Assembly: GCF_002575655.3 (NCBI RefSeq)
Contig: NC_053037.3
Location: 571,742,880-571,806,879 of the forward strand
DNA from: Aegilops tauschii subsp. strangulata
Lineage: Eukaryota > Streptophyta > Magnoliopsida > Poales > Poaceae
DNA: 64,000 nucleotides
Direction: 5' to 3'
The notes under the pieces were generated by a model that saw nothing but the letters and a program-made list of their open reading frames with translations, had not been told where the DNA came from and did not search any database. Below are positions 24,179 through 34,472 of the stretch, one piece after another. The position numbers and the translations under genes are program-made. The number at the start of each line of letters is the position of its first letter. Position 1 is the first letter of the stretch.

Positions 24179-24605
24179 GCCGCAGTCGGGCGTCAAGGCG
24201 ACACCACATAATGGGGTTATAATGGAATATAAATGACAGTGCGTGCCACAGTCGGACGTTTGAGCGACATCACGTAAAGGGCTTATATCAAAAGTAAATA
24301 ACGAGCGTGCCACAGTCGGACGTCTGAGCGACATCACATAAAGGGCTTATATCAAAAGTAAATAACGAGAGTGCCATAGTCGGATGTCTGAGCGACATCA
24401 CATAAAGGGCTTATATCAAAAGTAAATGATGAGAGTGCCACAGTCGGACGTCTGAGCGACATCACATAAAGGGCTTATATCGAAAGTAAAAGACGAGAGT
24501 GCCACAGTCGGACGTCTGAGCGACATCACATAAAGGGCTTATATCGAAAGTAAATAACAAGAATGCCATAGTCGGACGTCTGAGCGACATCACAAAAAGG
24601 GCTTA
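24179..24605. repeat. 64-bp minisatellite in E3 5' LTR (7 copies)
   Basis: The same unit as in the 3' LTR, at 24243, 24307, 24371, 24435, 24499 and 24563. The copy number equals that of the other LTR, so the array expanded before this insertion. Confidence 0.92.
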
Positions 24606-26361
24606 TATTTCATAACTCAATATTTCAGTAGCTCATGAAGTTAATTCATTTCAAGGAATTACTCAGGTATGAAATAACAGAAAGGTTAGTCCATCCACAG
24701 GAATAACGTTCAACCGGGTTTACCACTCAAGCTTGTTCACCGGGGATTTCCACGAAAACTGACACAGGGACTGACATGGATATGGATATGTTGGCCACGG
24801 TCTTTGACCATGGACACGATGACTCGGCAGGATTTGACTCTGCAGAGCTTGTACCATTTAACCACGGCCAACGGATTTCAGTAGTCACAGGGGACTAGTT
24901 CCATTTACGGTGTTTTAGGAGAAACACATCTAACCAGTACACACCCATTCAACATTCCGTTGCCAGGAATCACCCCAAGCAACGTTCAAGAAAAACCTTG
25001 AGACAGGGAGGCTACAACCTCGCGTAGCATGGGATCAAATTTATACCGCGCGCTCTAAGGGGTGCCCCCCTCTCGGTCCCAACCGGAAACACCCATGCCC
25101 CCTGACCGGATGACTGGCTTCAATCCAGGGCCATGGAACCCTCATCCCGGCCCCTCTATTTGGTGTGTACAAGGAAAGAGGTTAGCAACTTACTAAACCG
25201 TATTCTTTGTAGAAAATATGTGGCAGCACGAAAGGGGAAGGACGGTAACATGGCTCAGTCCACGTTAACGTTGGAATTTATCGGATGATGAAAGACTGGC
25301 ATTCTACAACAATACCATCTTACTACCTTTCATGTCACCACATGATCAGGTCATCTCTCATCAAAGATCACAGTAACTTCGAAGCACACGGTTAGTTGCC
25401 TTGCATGCAACGTAATACTCATCGATGCTCATATGCCATGCACAAACCATTCAAGCAAACATGCAAAACACTCATCATATCAAAGGTTCAAACATGCTTG
25501 CCTGGTTCGGAGAAGTCGGAGTCTAGCTCGGCGAAGTTCGCGGCTCCGTCACCTCCTCCGGAACCTACGGTATAACGAAACCGTATACTAACGTGAAAAT
25601 CGTTGCGTGCATAAAAATTGTTCCAAATTTTTTCCATATAAATACTATAAAAAACTAGACAAAAATATAAGACTGACAGAAAAAGAATCAATCAAAAAGC
25701 CTCTTTTATTAAAAAGATATAAGGGTTTTAGTCCAAGGACTGATCTGTGATGAAACAGAAAAGATCCGGGGACTTGTTTGAGAAAACAGAAAACGGTTCG
25801 GTATGAAATACGCCAGCCCAGAGAGAAAACACGTTTTGCCCGAAGGCGCTTCCAGAAAACGGTTCGAAGGGGAAAAGAAGAGAGGCTAACGGGGGGGGGG
25901 GTCCCACCCGTCAGGTTCAAAGCTTCCAACGGAGCTCGCCGGCGCCCGAAGGCTGCGGTGGTCGCCGGCGTTGAACCATGACGAGGCAGAGTGATCGGAG
26001 GGTACCTACGGGTTCAGGGTGTTCTTCCGCGTCGGTGGGTGGTGGACTTGACCGTCGGAGAGCACCACGTCGACGGTGACACTAGCTCCGGCGGACGGTG
26101 GTTCGGGCGAGGGTGGAGTTCTCCGGTGGGTGCTGCAAGCTTCAAATTGATGCGCGGGTCAGAAGGGTGGATGCACTAGGAGACTACTGGCATGAGCTGA
26201 GAGGTAGGGGTGCACGCACGGGAGTGAATCGAGCCGGATCCCGAAGCGGGTCGAGGCGGCTGGAGTTGGGGAAGAAGACTCCCTCGGGGCTCTTCCAGTG
26301 GCTTGGCGTGGTACTGGTGGTGTGTAGAGGTGGTGCGGGTTCGAGTTCGAGCTCGGGACCT

Positions 26362-26371
26362 CCTTTTATAG
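26362..26371 (-). promoter_or_regulatory. Predicted TATA box of E3 5' LTR
   Basis: Minus-strand CTATAAAAGG is followed by CCCGAGCTCG. The solo LTR has CTATATAAAGG followed by a similar CCCGAGCTCG at the equivalent place. Confidence 0.6.
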
Positions 26372-27675
26372 GCGATCCGAGGGGGTGGCCGTGAACGGGA
26401 TAACGCCGGCGAGAAATTACGGCGAGGCAGAGGTTGGGCAGGGGGTTTAGGTGGCTAGGCATCATCGTGGAGGATCACTGGTGCCGTTCCTCCGCTAAAC
26501 CTCGGTCAGGCTTGGTGTAATGCGCCGGTCCTCGACGGAATGGCCGTATGGGCACGGCGGCGGTAGGGAGCGCGCTCCGCACCTTCCAGTTCACGACGAC
26601 GGACCTGCAGTGTGCACAGGTGAGTGGATGGCCACGCGGTGGCCTCTGGTGGCTTGGGCGGCGCTGGACGGCGCCGTCCAACGCTGCGCCTCTCTGGCAG
26701 CCGCAAAGGGCGCTGCTGCCGTCGCTCACGGGGTGGCGCACCTCCACCAGCTCGTCACCGACGCCCGCAAGCTTCCAGGCGATTGTGCAGCGCAGGGGTA
26801 AGAAGGAAGCACAGGGCGCACGGCGCCACCGCGGCTACTGGCGAGATCGAGAAGGGGTTCTGAAGAAAACGACAGTGGCTCACTGAAACTGTTTACTGAA
26901 CTTTCTGAACTTGACAGAAACAGTGCCCTCCAGGTGTTTGACGAAATGATTTGGCATGAGGAAATTTTTTTCTGGAGCTGGGACTTGGTGAGGTGACCTC
27001 TCGATGCATCCAGAGGCTGCCTGAATTTTCTCAGATTTTTAGGAGGAGAAAACAAATGAATTTCATCAAATTTGGCAAATATGGTCCAAACTTGCAGCAA
27101 GCACAATTTGAAACATTTAAACTGGAGACCAGTGGATCTTCATGGATCTTGGTTGAGAGCTCTAAGGACTAGCCAGGGAAATTTGTTTCGAGGCAAAACT
27201 CAAAGGAGAAAAGGTAGTTCCTTTGTAAATCTCCAAGAGCCAAAGTAGAAGGCAGAAAATATTTTGATTAGAAATAAATGGAAACAAAGATCATGGGGGA
27301 GTTCAACTTGCTGGATTTGAAGTTTATTTTGACACAAAGATGGGGAATGGCTTTTGGGAGGGGATTTCCACTTAGGTCATGGCAAGAGGAGATTTTTGAA
27401 AGGGGAAGAATCACTCCAAATGCCATAGGGCTATTTAAAAAGAAAAGATTTTCAAAAAAATTTCCAAATGAAAAACATTTGTGTTGAGTCAACATAAGAT
27501 GGAAAAACCTCCAAGACCAAAGATCAAGTCTTGGGTAAATCCATACAAAATACTTGTCATAAAAGAAATTTTTTTGAGAGGGAGAGTTCTTTAGAAGAAA
27601 AATTTAAAAACCCTCCTTCAAATCAAATAAAGATTTTGATAAAAGCAAAATAAAATTTTTGGGTGTCACACACAG

Positions 27676-28142
27676 GCTTCAGTCAGTCCACTGTTGGCGG
27701 ACCGAACCTTCTCGACCACCGCAGTCATGATAGTGCAGTGCTCTTCGTCAATGGAAGCGCCGCGAAGCGTTTCCAGCAAGTTGTCCGATGCCTCTGGATG
27801 GACAAAGGCCATCGGCACAGACGGCTCGCCCCCCTTAGCGAGGCGTCGCCTGATAGAACCCGGAACCACTGGAGGTTCTGGCGCAGTATCCGGCTGGGGG
27901 CCAAACTTGCTGCCCCCATCATTAGAGCCCACGGGAGTCTTGCCCCCATGCGCCCAGCATCTGGGATGTCGCCTTGGAGCGCCTCCAGAACTATCTCCCC
28001 TTGGTTCAGTTCCCTTTGAGACAACACCTCGACGTCGTCCGTAGGGCGGGGGGAGGTGGCGGTCGGGAGTGAATTGCTGTTCATCGCCGACTGGACCAAA
28101 GACTCATCCGAAGAGGATACGTCGATATGGGCTTTGGATGGA
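27676..28142 (-). pseudogene. Antisense gene exon 3, right part
   Basis: This follows the TGCAG acceptor (28145-28143) and is cut by E3 at the CACAG target. It starts with a Ser/Asp-rich segment (VSSSDESLV), and the reading frame changes near 27940-27975, so an indel is present. No domain is recognised in this exon; it looks like a linker before the coiled coil. Confidence 0.6.
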
Positions 28143-28219
28143 CTGCATGATCATGTTTGGCATGATAAGAAGCAATAAAACAAAACATACCAGAACTATT
28201 ATGGCATCCAGATACTTAC

Positions 28220-29538
28220 GACTTCGCCAGGGGCTTGTCCCTGGGCAACCACTCCTCATCGCTGTAAGCGGCTGTTGTGGAGTAGTCCGGAAGGAGGGTC
28301 CTTCCCTTCTTGGACCCTTCAGCCTCCCCAGATGGGGCGGCCTTCCTTTTCTTGTCTCCCCCGGCCGGGGGGGGGGGGAGAACTTTCCTCTTCCTCCTCC
28401 TCGTTTTCGTGGGAGGAGGGCGCCTCAGTGTTATCGGATGATGAGTCCAATACGACCTTGCGCCGGAGACCTTTCCTGGTCCCCGCGGCCTTCTTCGCCG
28501 GTGCCTCATAGGGCGCCGGAACCAGCATCTCCGTTAAGAGAGCCTCTGCTGGATCTTCGGGCAGAGGAGCCGGACAATCGATCCGCTCCGCTGTCGCTAC
28601 CGAGTCCTGTTAAAATGGCGTGGAGGCTCAGATCCCTCTCACGATTATACTGGGGAAAGGAACATCTTGTGAGATATAAAGAGCTTACCGGATTGGCAGG
28701 GCGCTTTGCGCAGAGTCCGCGATCCTTGGTAAGGGGAGGAGGTACCTCGGCGGCCTTGAACAGCACCTTCCAGACGTCTTTGTGCGTCGTGTCGAAAAGC
28801 TCTCGCATTGTCTGGTGCTCGGCCGGGTCAAACTCCCACATATTGAATGCCCGTCTTTGACACGGGAGGATTCGGCGGAAGAGCATGACCTGGACCACGT
28901 TGACAAGCTTGATTTTCTTGCGTATCATATTCTTGACACAGTTCTGTAATCCGGTCAGCTCCACCGACGAGCCCCAGGATAGGCCCTTCTCTTTCCAGGA
29001 GGTGAGCCGCATGGGGATGCCGGATGGAAATTCGGGGGCCGCCACCCAGTTGGTGTCGTGCGGCTCGGTGATGTAGAACCACCCCGATTGCCACCCCTTC
29101 ACGGTCTCCACATAGGAGCCTTCGAGCCAGGTGACGTTGGGCATTCTGCCCACTATGGCGCCTCCGCACTCCGCTTGCTGGCCGACCACCACCTTTGGTT
29201 TCACGTTGAAGGTCTTCAGCCATAGGACGAAGTGGGGTTTGATGCGGAGGAAGGCCTCGCACACAAAGATAAATGCCGAGATGTTGAGGATGAAATTGGG
29301 GGCCAGATCATGGAAGTCTAGCCCGTAGTAGAACATGAGCCCGCGGACAAATGGGTGGAGAGGAAATCCCAGTCCGCGGACCAAGTGGGTGAGGAATACA
29401 ACCCTCTCATGGGGTTCTGGAGTAGGGACGATCTACCCCGCGTCTGGGAGCTGGTGCGCAATGTCTACGGCCAGGTATCCGGCTTCCCGGAGCTTCGTAG
29501 TGTCCTCCTCCGTAACGGAGGAGACCATCCACTTGCCT
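28220..29538 (-). pseudogene. Antisense gene exons 1-2 (Transposase_28-like domain, acidic linker)
   Basis: Exon 1 (to 28689) carries the PF04195-like domain (GFPLHPFVRGLMFYYGL, then FVCEAFLRIKPHF), followed by a W/Y-rich segment (GWQSGWFYIT) and basic residues. A TAG at 29435-29433 lies upstream of the domain. Exon 2 (28606-28220) encodes Pro/Ala-rich and acidic sequence with a KKR-type basic cluster that could be a nuclear localisation signal. A run of 12 G (28367-28378) coincides with a frame change. Intron 28688-28607 has GTAAGC and a TAACAG acceptor. Confidence 0.75.
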
Positions 29539-29574
29539 CCCCACTACTAGGAAAAGGCCTACTAGTGGCGCACC

Positions 29575-29830
29575 TGTTTTTCCTACTAATGGCGCACTAC
29601 AGGTGCGCCACTAGCACCACGCCATTAGATTTTATTAGTAATGGCGCACCACAGGTGCACCATTAGTATACCAGATACTAATGGTGCACCATGTGGTGCG
29701 CCATTAGTATACCATTCGGTGCTCCACTAGTATTCTCTCCAGGTGCGCCACTAATAACCTTATAGGTGCGCCACTAGTAATAAAGGAAGGTGCGCCACTA
29801 ATAAGGGCTTAAATGCGCCACTAGTAATGT
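29575..29830. repeat. E4 left subterminal repeats
   Basis: About ten copies in both orientations of a core close to GGTGCGCCA(C/T)TA(G/A)TA. Confidence 0.85.
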
Positions 29831-32382
29831 ATTTGGAAAACAAAAGAAATCTAAATTTACAGAAAACAACCTATAAGGAAAAATAATTTAAAAACAAAAA
29901 ATGAAATAGAATCATAATTTTTATTATAGCAAGAATATTACAATGTCTTTACAAGTTTCCAATAAAAGGAAAATTGCAAGGAAATAAAAGAAAATCCTAA
30001 AAGTAATCTTCTAGTAATCTTTTCTTCTTTTTCTTCACTTTATCCCTACAAAATGTAACAAAATAAACAGAAAGACAAACAAACTATTTATAACATGTCA
30101 ATACTGTCATTTTTTATGCACAACTAGATATGAGCATATATTTCCAGAATTACATGGTGTGAATATTGTATGAGTAAGATAATAATGGAAATGAATTTTG
30201 ATAGGAGCCCTAGTGGCTATAGGTAGGCTTGAAGAATTCTCATCGGTTCAAAGCATTGAAAACACCAAATCATTGTACTTATTTTTCTCCTGCAACCATC
30301 CTGTTTATGGCTCAAGTAAATCTTTCATGTACAATAACCATGATTGGGAACACTAAGATCCTGATTGAGACATTGCATATGGCATCCTCTCATCCTAACG
30401 AATTTGGGACTCCATTTGTGTGTGAAAAAATGTTAATGTACTGACATTGGTGGTATAGGCATAAATGCTGATGTGATGATGTCCGATCAGGGTCCATTTC
30501 ATGATCCAAATTCCTTCAAATCAAACCGGAGCTCATTTTGTAACAAGGAAAATGTCAATAATTACGACTCAGCGTGACGACTTAGAGACCCCATTTGAGA
30601 ACCTATTCAACATCACCAACTCAGGTAAGTAACTTAAATATATCACCAACTCGAGCCTACGTAAAGATTTCGTCCACGTAGGCCAAATGGTAGGTCCTAA
30701 AGAGTTGAAGAGACAAAGGGAAAGGGAGAGGTATGCACTAAACAGGGCTCATAAGAAAACTACATCTACTATTCTTAATGCAGAATACGCCCCATCTAGG
30801 ACACCCGCGGCAATATCACCTGGTTTGTCCATTATATTCTATTCTTTATATATGATTGAGCAATCAGAAGTATAATCAAATATATGATCAGGTGATTTCT
30901 TTTGCCGGATTTTCACACCGCCGAGAGGCCCACTTCGCAATCTGCTGTCATCCAACTATGATACACACCAGGTGCTGAAGGTGATGTTCGTTCTAACCTT
31001 AGAATATCTTCATTTGTGTGTGAATAAATGTCACTGTAGAAACATTGGTGATGTAGGCATACCTATTGATGTGATGACAGCAGATCAGACTCCATTTTGT
31101 AAAAAAGAAAAGGTGTGCATAATGAAGCCTTTGGCAGCAGATTCTTTGCAATGTTTTTGGTTGCAATCGCCACTTGAATTCTTAAACTTCAGCTTGGGTA
31201 ACAGAGCATGCCAGGTGAGCAACTAAGCGCCACAAATAAAAAAGCAAAGACAGGGAAGCCAGTAAAAGAGTAAATAAAACATTAGAAGAAATTATGCAAA
31301 CTTTGAGATCACAATAACCATAGGAGCGTCCTTTCCATGTAAAGACCAAGTATTCTTTTTTCCTTTCTGTTCTGAGACAAGGATAAGCACACGAGATGTA
31401 TAAACAAGAAAGCATCCTATTCTTTCTGAGCACCCCAAGCACAAAACTATGTGCCTCATCAGAAGAGCTGAAATTAATGAGAAAATATTTCGATTTTCTA
31501 AGCTAATCATCTCATGAGAGTTGAGGTAGTTACCAAAAATATTCATGGTACAACCGTACAGCTTGATCTCCAAAAGTTCAAAGCATGGTTGACAACGCCG
31601 GTAATTTTGGTTGATGAGTACTATCATTAGCCCCTGCATTCCTCAAGCTTCTGCTGCAGCCTCACGTTGTGCTTTAACTACAGAGTAGTGGCAAGATATG
31701 TTAAAACACAACAAATTAATTGTTCCTGATCATATATTTTAGCAGTCTTCAGCAAATTTGTTGAAACATGAACGGAATGTTTTAGCAGTACCAATGATAC
31801 ATGTCAAATTAATTGTTCCTGTCATGACAATGTAAAAGTAGTACTTGCATGCCAATGAAGACTTGCTAGTGTCAGATTCTATGAGGTTCAGGACATGTGT
31901 AATTGTGCCAAGTTCACTTGTAATGCCATTATTCATGATCTGAACTTTATCCTCCACAAAATAAAATAACAGTTGATCCATGCGAATGATACTTAATTTT
32001 GAAGCTACTGTTAATTTATAAACTGAATATAAAGTGAGTTTATAAATTCAGAAATAGAAAATTCAGTTAGGCTACTGTTAACAGAATTTTGCAGTGTATA
32101 CTTAACAAAGGCTTCATTTGAATGTACAGTCAAATTAAAAAAATGTGTTCATGGGGAATGTATTCTTGAGGCAGCAAGCAAGCAAACAATGCAACGATGT
32201 TTATCTCATTATAATCACTAGGGTGTGACAGCAATAGCAGCAAGTTGAATTCTGTCAAGCATGTGAGTGGATTCAGACCAGCAGCAAACCAAGCAATTTG
32301 TTTCAGACTTTAAACAGGCAGAGTATTTGTAGAGTTGAATCACATGAGAAAAACTGTGACCACCATAGGCTGCCTAAGAATG
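29831..32382. other. E4 AT-rich interior, probable captured or decayed sequence
   Basis: No gene is supported. An imperfect duplication of about 100 bp (around 30390-30490 and 31000-31095, sharing ACATTGGTG and TTGATGTGATGA-like blocks) is visible. A short + strand ORF at 30687-30875 starts with a basic KRQRERERYALN stretch of the kind seen in plant helicase-like and transposon proteins, but it is too short to assign. Confidence 0.45.
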
Positions 32383-33150
32383 CTAGCTAATCTGGACGGC
32401 CATGAGTAAGAGCAGCAACAAGCAAGCAAATAGGAAGCAAGTAAGCACATGAGGTAACACAAGCCAGCCTAGGATTTCAAAACGAGAGAGGAGTGGAGGA
32501 GAAAATCGACCTTGAGCTGCTGCTGCTCCTCTCCATGGACGGGCACATTGCGTGAGTGGACTTCTCCTGCAGCACATCACGAACAGGGCAGACAGAGAGG
32601 CGTGAGGAACCCACATCCGCATCCGCGGCTGCCGGACCGAATCAAACAGAGAAGGGGGAGCACCTTGACCTCGAGTTGCTGGACGACGACGCCGTGGAGG
32701 TCGGGATCCAGTTCGTAGAAGCCCTCGACGGCGGAGACCTTGGGCTAGGTGCGCCCCACCTGCTCCTGCTCCTCCTCCTCGAGTAGGAGGAGGCCAGCGG
32801 CTGCAGCGTGAGGAGAAGGGAGCCCTGCCCCCGGATCCGGCGCCCTCGTCTCTGGCGCTTGGCCCGCCTGCGCCATGCCCGACCTCCAGAAAAATGGACA
32901 GGGGGCAGAACCCTAGCCGCGGGTGAGACTGGAGGCCGCGAGCGCCGGATGCGTGGAAGGCGCTGGGGGAGGGGAGCAAAGGGGCGTGCTACATGCCGCC
33001 GGGTCTCGCGGGAAATGGCCGGCGTTCGTGGCGGCGGCGACGAGAAGTCAGTGGCCGGGGCTTCCCGATCTAGATCGAAGTCGAGGGAGGTGGGTGGGTG
33101 TGTCAGGAGGAAGGGGAGGGGAGAGAACGTGACTAGAGGGAGGGGATAAG
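32383..33150 (-). pseudogene. Possible captured 5' gene fragment in E4
   Basis: This GC-rich block stands out from the AT-rich interior. On the minus strand an ATG at 32876-32874 opens 43 codons (Ala/Pro-rich, then LLLLEEEEQEQ) to TAG at 32747-32745. The same frame continues with SAVEGFYELDPDLHGVVV, which looks like real protein, up to a possible GT donor near 32664. The stop could lie in a small intron (GTGGGG ... CACCTAG). I cannot name the source gene. A captured host first exon and 5' UTR is the simplest reading; a decayed CACTA exon is the alternative. Confidence 0.4.
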
Positions 33151-33159
33151 GGGTGATAG

Positions 33160-33425
33160 CAATGGCGCACTGGTAGGGGGTGCGCCATACGTATAGATAG
33201 CAATGGCGCATCTCTAATTGGTGCGCCATTACTAGTTAAAACTAGTAATGGCGCACTATCCCCCGGTGCGCTATTAGTACTTTTGAAAAAAAATAATTTG
33301 TTTTACTAGTGGCGCACCGTGGATGTGGTGCACCATTAGTATTTGGACACTAACGGCGCACCAACACATGGTGCGCCATTAGTATATAGTAGCGGCGCAC
33401 CACATGTGTGGTGCGCCGTTAGTGT
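33160..33425. repeat. E4 right subterminal repeats
   Basis: Inverted counterparts of the left array; the core GTGCGCCATTAG(T) recurs several times in both orientations. Confidence 0.85.
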
Positions 33426-33583
33426 CCATATTATCTATAGCCCTTTTCCTAGTAGTGCCCGCTCCGGACATGTTTGGAACGGCTTTGCGGAGAAGATGAG
33501 AACTTGGGCGCTGGAGCTCGAGTGCGCGAGAATGGATGGGTAGGGGAAGAAGAAGGCGTGGGTGAAAAAGTGGAATCCTTATC

Positions 33584-33593
33584 CCTTTATAAA
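33584..33593 (-). promoter_or_regulatory. Predicted TATA box of the E2 antisense gene
   Basis: Minus-strand TTTATAAAGG lies about 113 bp before the ATG at 33471. Its position fits an independent promoter for the antisense gene inside the E2 internal region. Confidence 0.6.
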
Positions 33594-33599
33594 GGCGGT

Positions 33600-34025
33600 A
33601 GAAACTGTGCGCCTCCCCACTTGCCCCGTAAAATCACTTATTCCCCAAGCGCCGCGATTGATGGCACGGTTGGGTTACCCATACCCGTATTGATGAGAAT
33701 CCCGTGATAAGATGACACAATCTCTGCTTCGACAAGACGTGCCAAGAAAACCGCCTCGCAACATGTGCAGCAGCTGGTTGAGGGAAACGGTTCGAATAAA
33801 GACCGGGTCGTGGCGAGATGTCACATTATGAAAAGTTGTCAGCGGATTAGATTTGTGGAATATTGTACTCTCTACGGTGGTATGTGGAATTTGTTTTGGA
33901 GAGCCGGACACGATCCTTGTGTTCAAAATCTTCTATGGAGTATTCGGAGAAGGAACCCGCCTTGCAATGCCGAAGACAATCTGCACGCCGGACTCATCGT
34001 CATTGAAGCCTGGTTCAGGGGCTAC
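33600..34025 (+). other. E2 3' internal region up to the LTR
   Basis: No ORF is recognised. The last bases before the LTR, CAGGGGCTAC, are a purine-rich stretch at the expected PPT position (about 34016-34025). The segment must also hold upstream promoter sequence of the antisense gene. Confidence 0.55.
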
Positions 34026-34467
34026 TGAGGGAGTCCTGGATTAGTTTGGCCGGACTGTTGGACTATGAAGATACAAGATTGAAGATTTTGTCCCGTGTCC
34101 GGGCGGGAATCTCCTTTGCATGGAAGGCAAGCTTGGCAATTCGCATATGTAGATCTCCTCCCTTGTAACCGACTCTGTGTAACCCTAGCCCCCTCCGGTG
34201 TCTATATAAACCGGAGGGTAGGTCCGTAGGACAACAAAATTCATAATCATAGGCTAGCTTCTAGGGTTTAGCCTCTATGATCTCGTGGTAGATCAACTCT
34301 TGTAATACTCATATCATCAAGATCAATCAAGCAGGAAGTAGGGTATTACCTCCATCGAGAGGGGCCGAACCTGGGTCAACATTGTGTCCCCCGCCTATTG
34401 TTACCATCCGCCTTAGACACACAGTTCGGGACCCCCTACCCAAGATCCGCCGGTTTTGACACCGACA
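34026..34467 (+). repeat. E2 3' LTR (442 bp)
   Basis: It starts TGAGGGAGTCC and ends GACACCGACA, followed by the target duplication ATTTG. Compared with the 5' LTR it lacks about 28 bp after GGATTAG. Confidence 0.92.
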
Positions 34468-34472
34468 ATTTG

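Larger units (their letters stand above)
17781..27670 (-). mobile_element. E3: gypsy LTR element, deleted for integrase and half of the 3' LTR
   Basis: It starts TGTCACGACCGG at 17781, ends GGGTGTCACA at 27670, and is flanked by a perfect duplication CACAG (17776-17780 and 27671-27675). On the minus strand the order is a complete 5' LTR (23483-27670, 4188 bp), PBS, an accessory ORF, gag-protease-RT, then a direct jump at about 19856 into the middle of the 3' LTR (17781-19855). RNase H, integrase, PPT and the first half of the 3' LTR are missing. Gag and RT style suggest a chromovirus such as the Tekay group, but the integrase needed to check for a chromodomain is gone. Confidence 0.88.
23483..27670 (-). 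repeat. E3 5' LTR (complete, 4188 bp)
   Basis: It runs from TGTCACGACCGG to GGGTGTCACA. It includes the 64-bp minisatellite, a TATA box (26362-26371, minus), a GC-rich leader (about 25900-26360) and an AT-rich U3 end (26880-27670). Long ORFs in the GC-rich block have no domain and are not called. Confidence 0.88.
29542..33457. mobile_element. E4: non-autonomous CACTA transposon (3916 bp)
   Basis: Termini are CACTACTAGGAAAAGG at the left and its exact complement at the right, flanked by the 3-bp duplication CCC (29539-29541 and 33458-33460). Both ends carry subterminal arrays of the motif TGGCGCAC or GTGCGCCA (29575-29830 and 33160-33425), typical CACTA protein-binding regions. No transposase is recognisable inside; the interior holds AT-rich DNA and a GC-rich block resembling a captured host exon. 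It lies in codon 5 of the E2 antisense gene. Confidence 0.93.
16620..33471 (-). pseudogene. E2 antisense gene (Transposase_28-like, PF04195), spliced, interrupted by E4 and E3
   Basis: Transcribed against gag. The ATG lies at 33471-33469. Exon 1 is 33471-33458 joined across E4 to 29538-28689: exactly 864 nt (288 codons) after removing E4 and one TSD copy. Introns with GT-AG ends follow at 28688-28607 and 28219-28143; exon 3 (28142 down) is split by E3 and resumes at 17775, ending near 17753; further exons are 17632-17492 and 17429 to about 16620. Damage: TAG at 29435-29433 in exon 1, a frameshift at a 12-G run (28367-28378), another frameshift near 27940-27975, and several stops after 17340. 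Function is unknown. Antisense extra ORFs are known in Tat-lineage elements such as Grande; PF04195 assignment is from motif memory. Confidence 0.75.
7571..34467 (+). mobile_element. E2: gypsy LTR element with sense gag-protease and antisense gene (possibly Fatima family)
   Basis: Both LTRs start TGAGGGAGTCC and end GACACCGACA, and the element is flanked by a perfect 5-bp duplication ATTTG (7566-7570 and 34468-34472). The sense strand carries gag and protease; I see no RT, RNase H or integrase, so this copy depends on others. A spliced antisense gene fills the 3' half. Three later insertions (7590-11778, 17781-27670, 29542-33457) inflate the element; without them it is roughly 8.9 kb. The family name Fatima is a recollection from the LTR ends and gag, not verified. 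The D-G-G-S-S protease site suggests the Tat/Athila side of the plant gypsy elements. Confidence 0.88.

Noticed and set aside
26098..26886. GC-rich ORFs in the E3 5' LTR
   Set aside because: Same reasoning: LTR leader sequence with compositional ORFs.
27694..28044. Plus-strand ORFs at 27663-28860 as an independent gene
   Set aside because: They lie opposite the spliced antisense gene, whose minus-strand frame and splice sites explain the region.
28367..28378. 12-G run as biological frameshift site
   Set aside because: It coincides with a frame change in the antisense gene, but homopolymers are prone to sequencing error and the gene is already dead, so no programmed shift is claimed.
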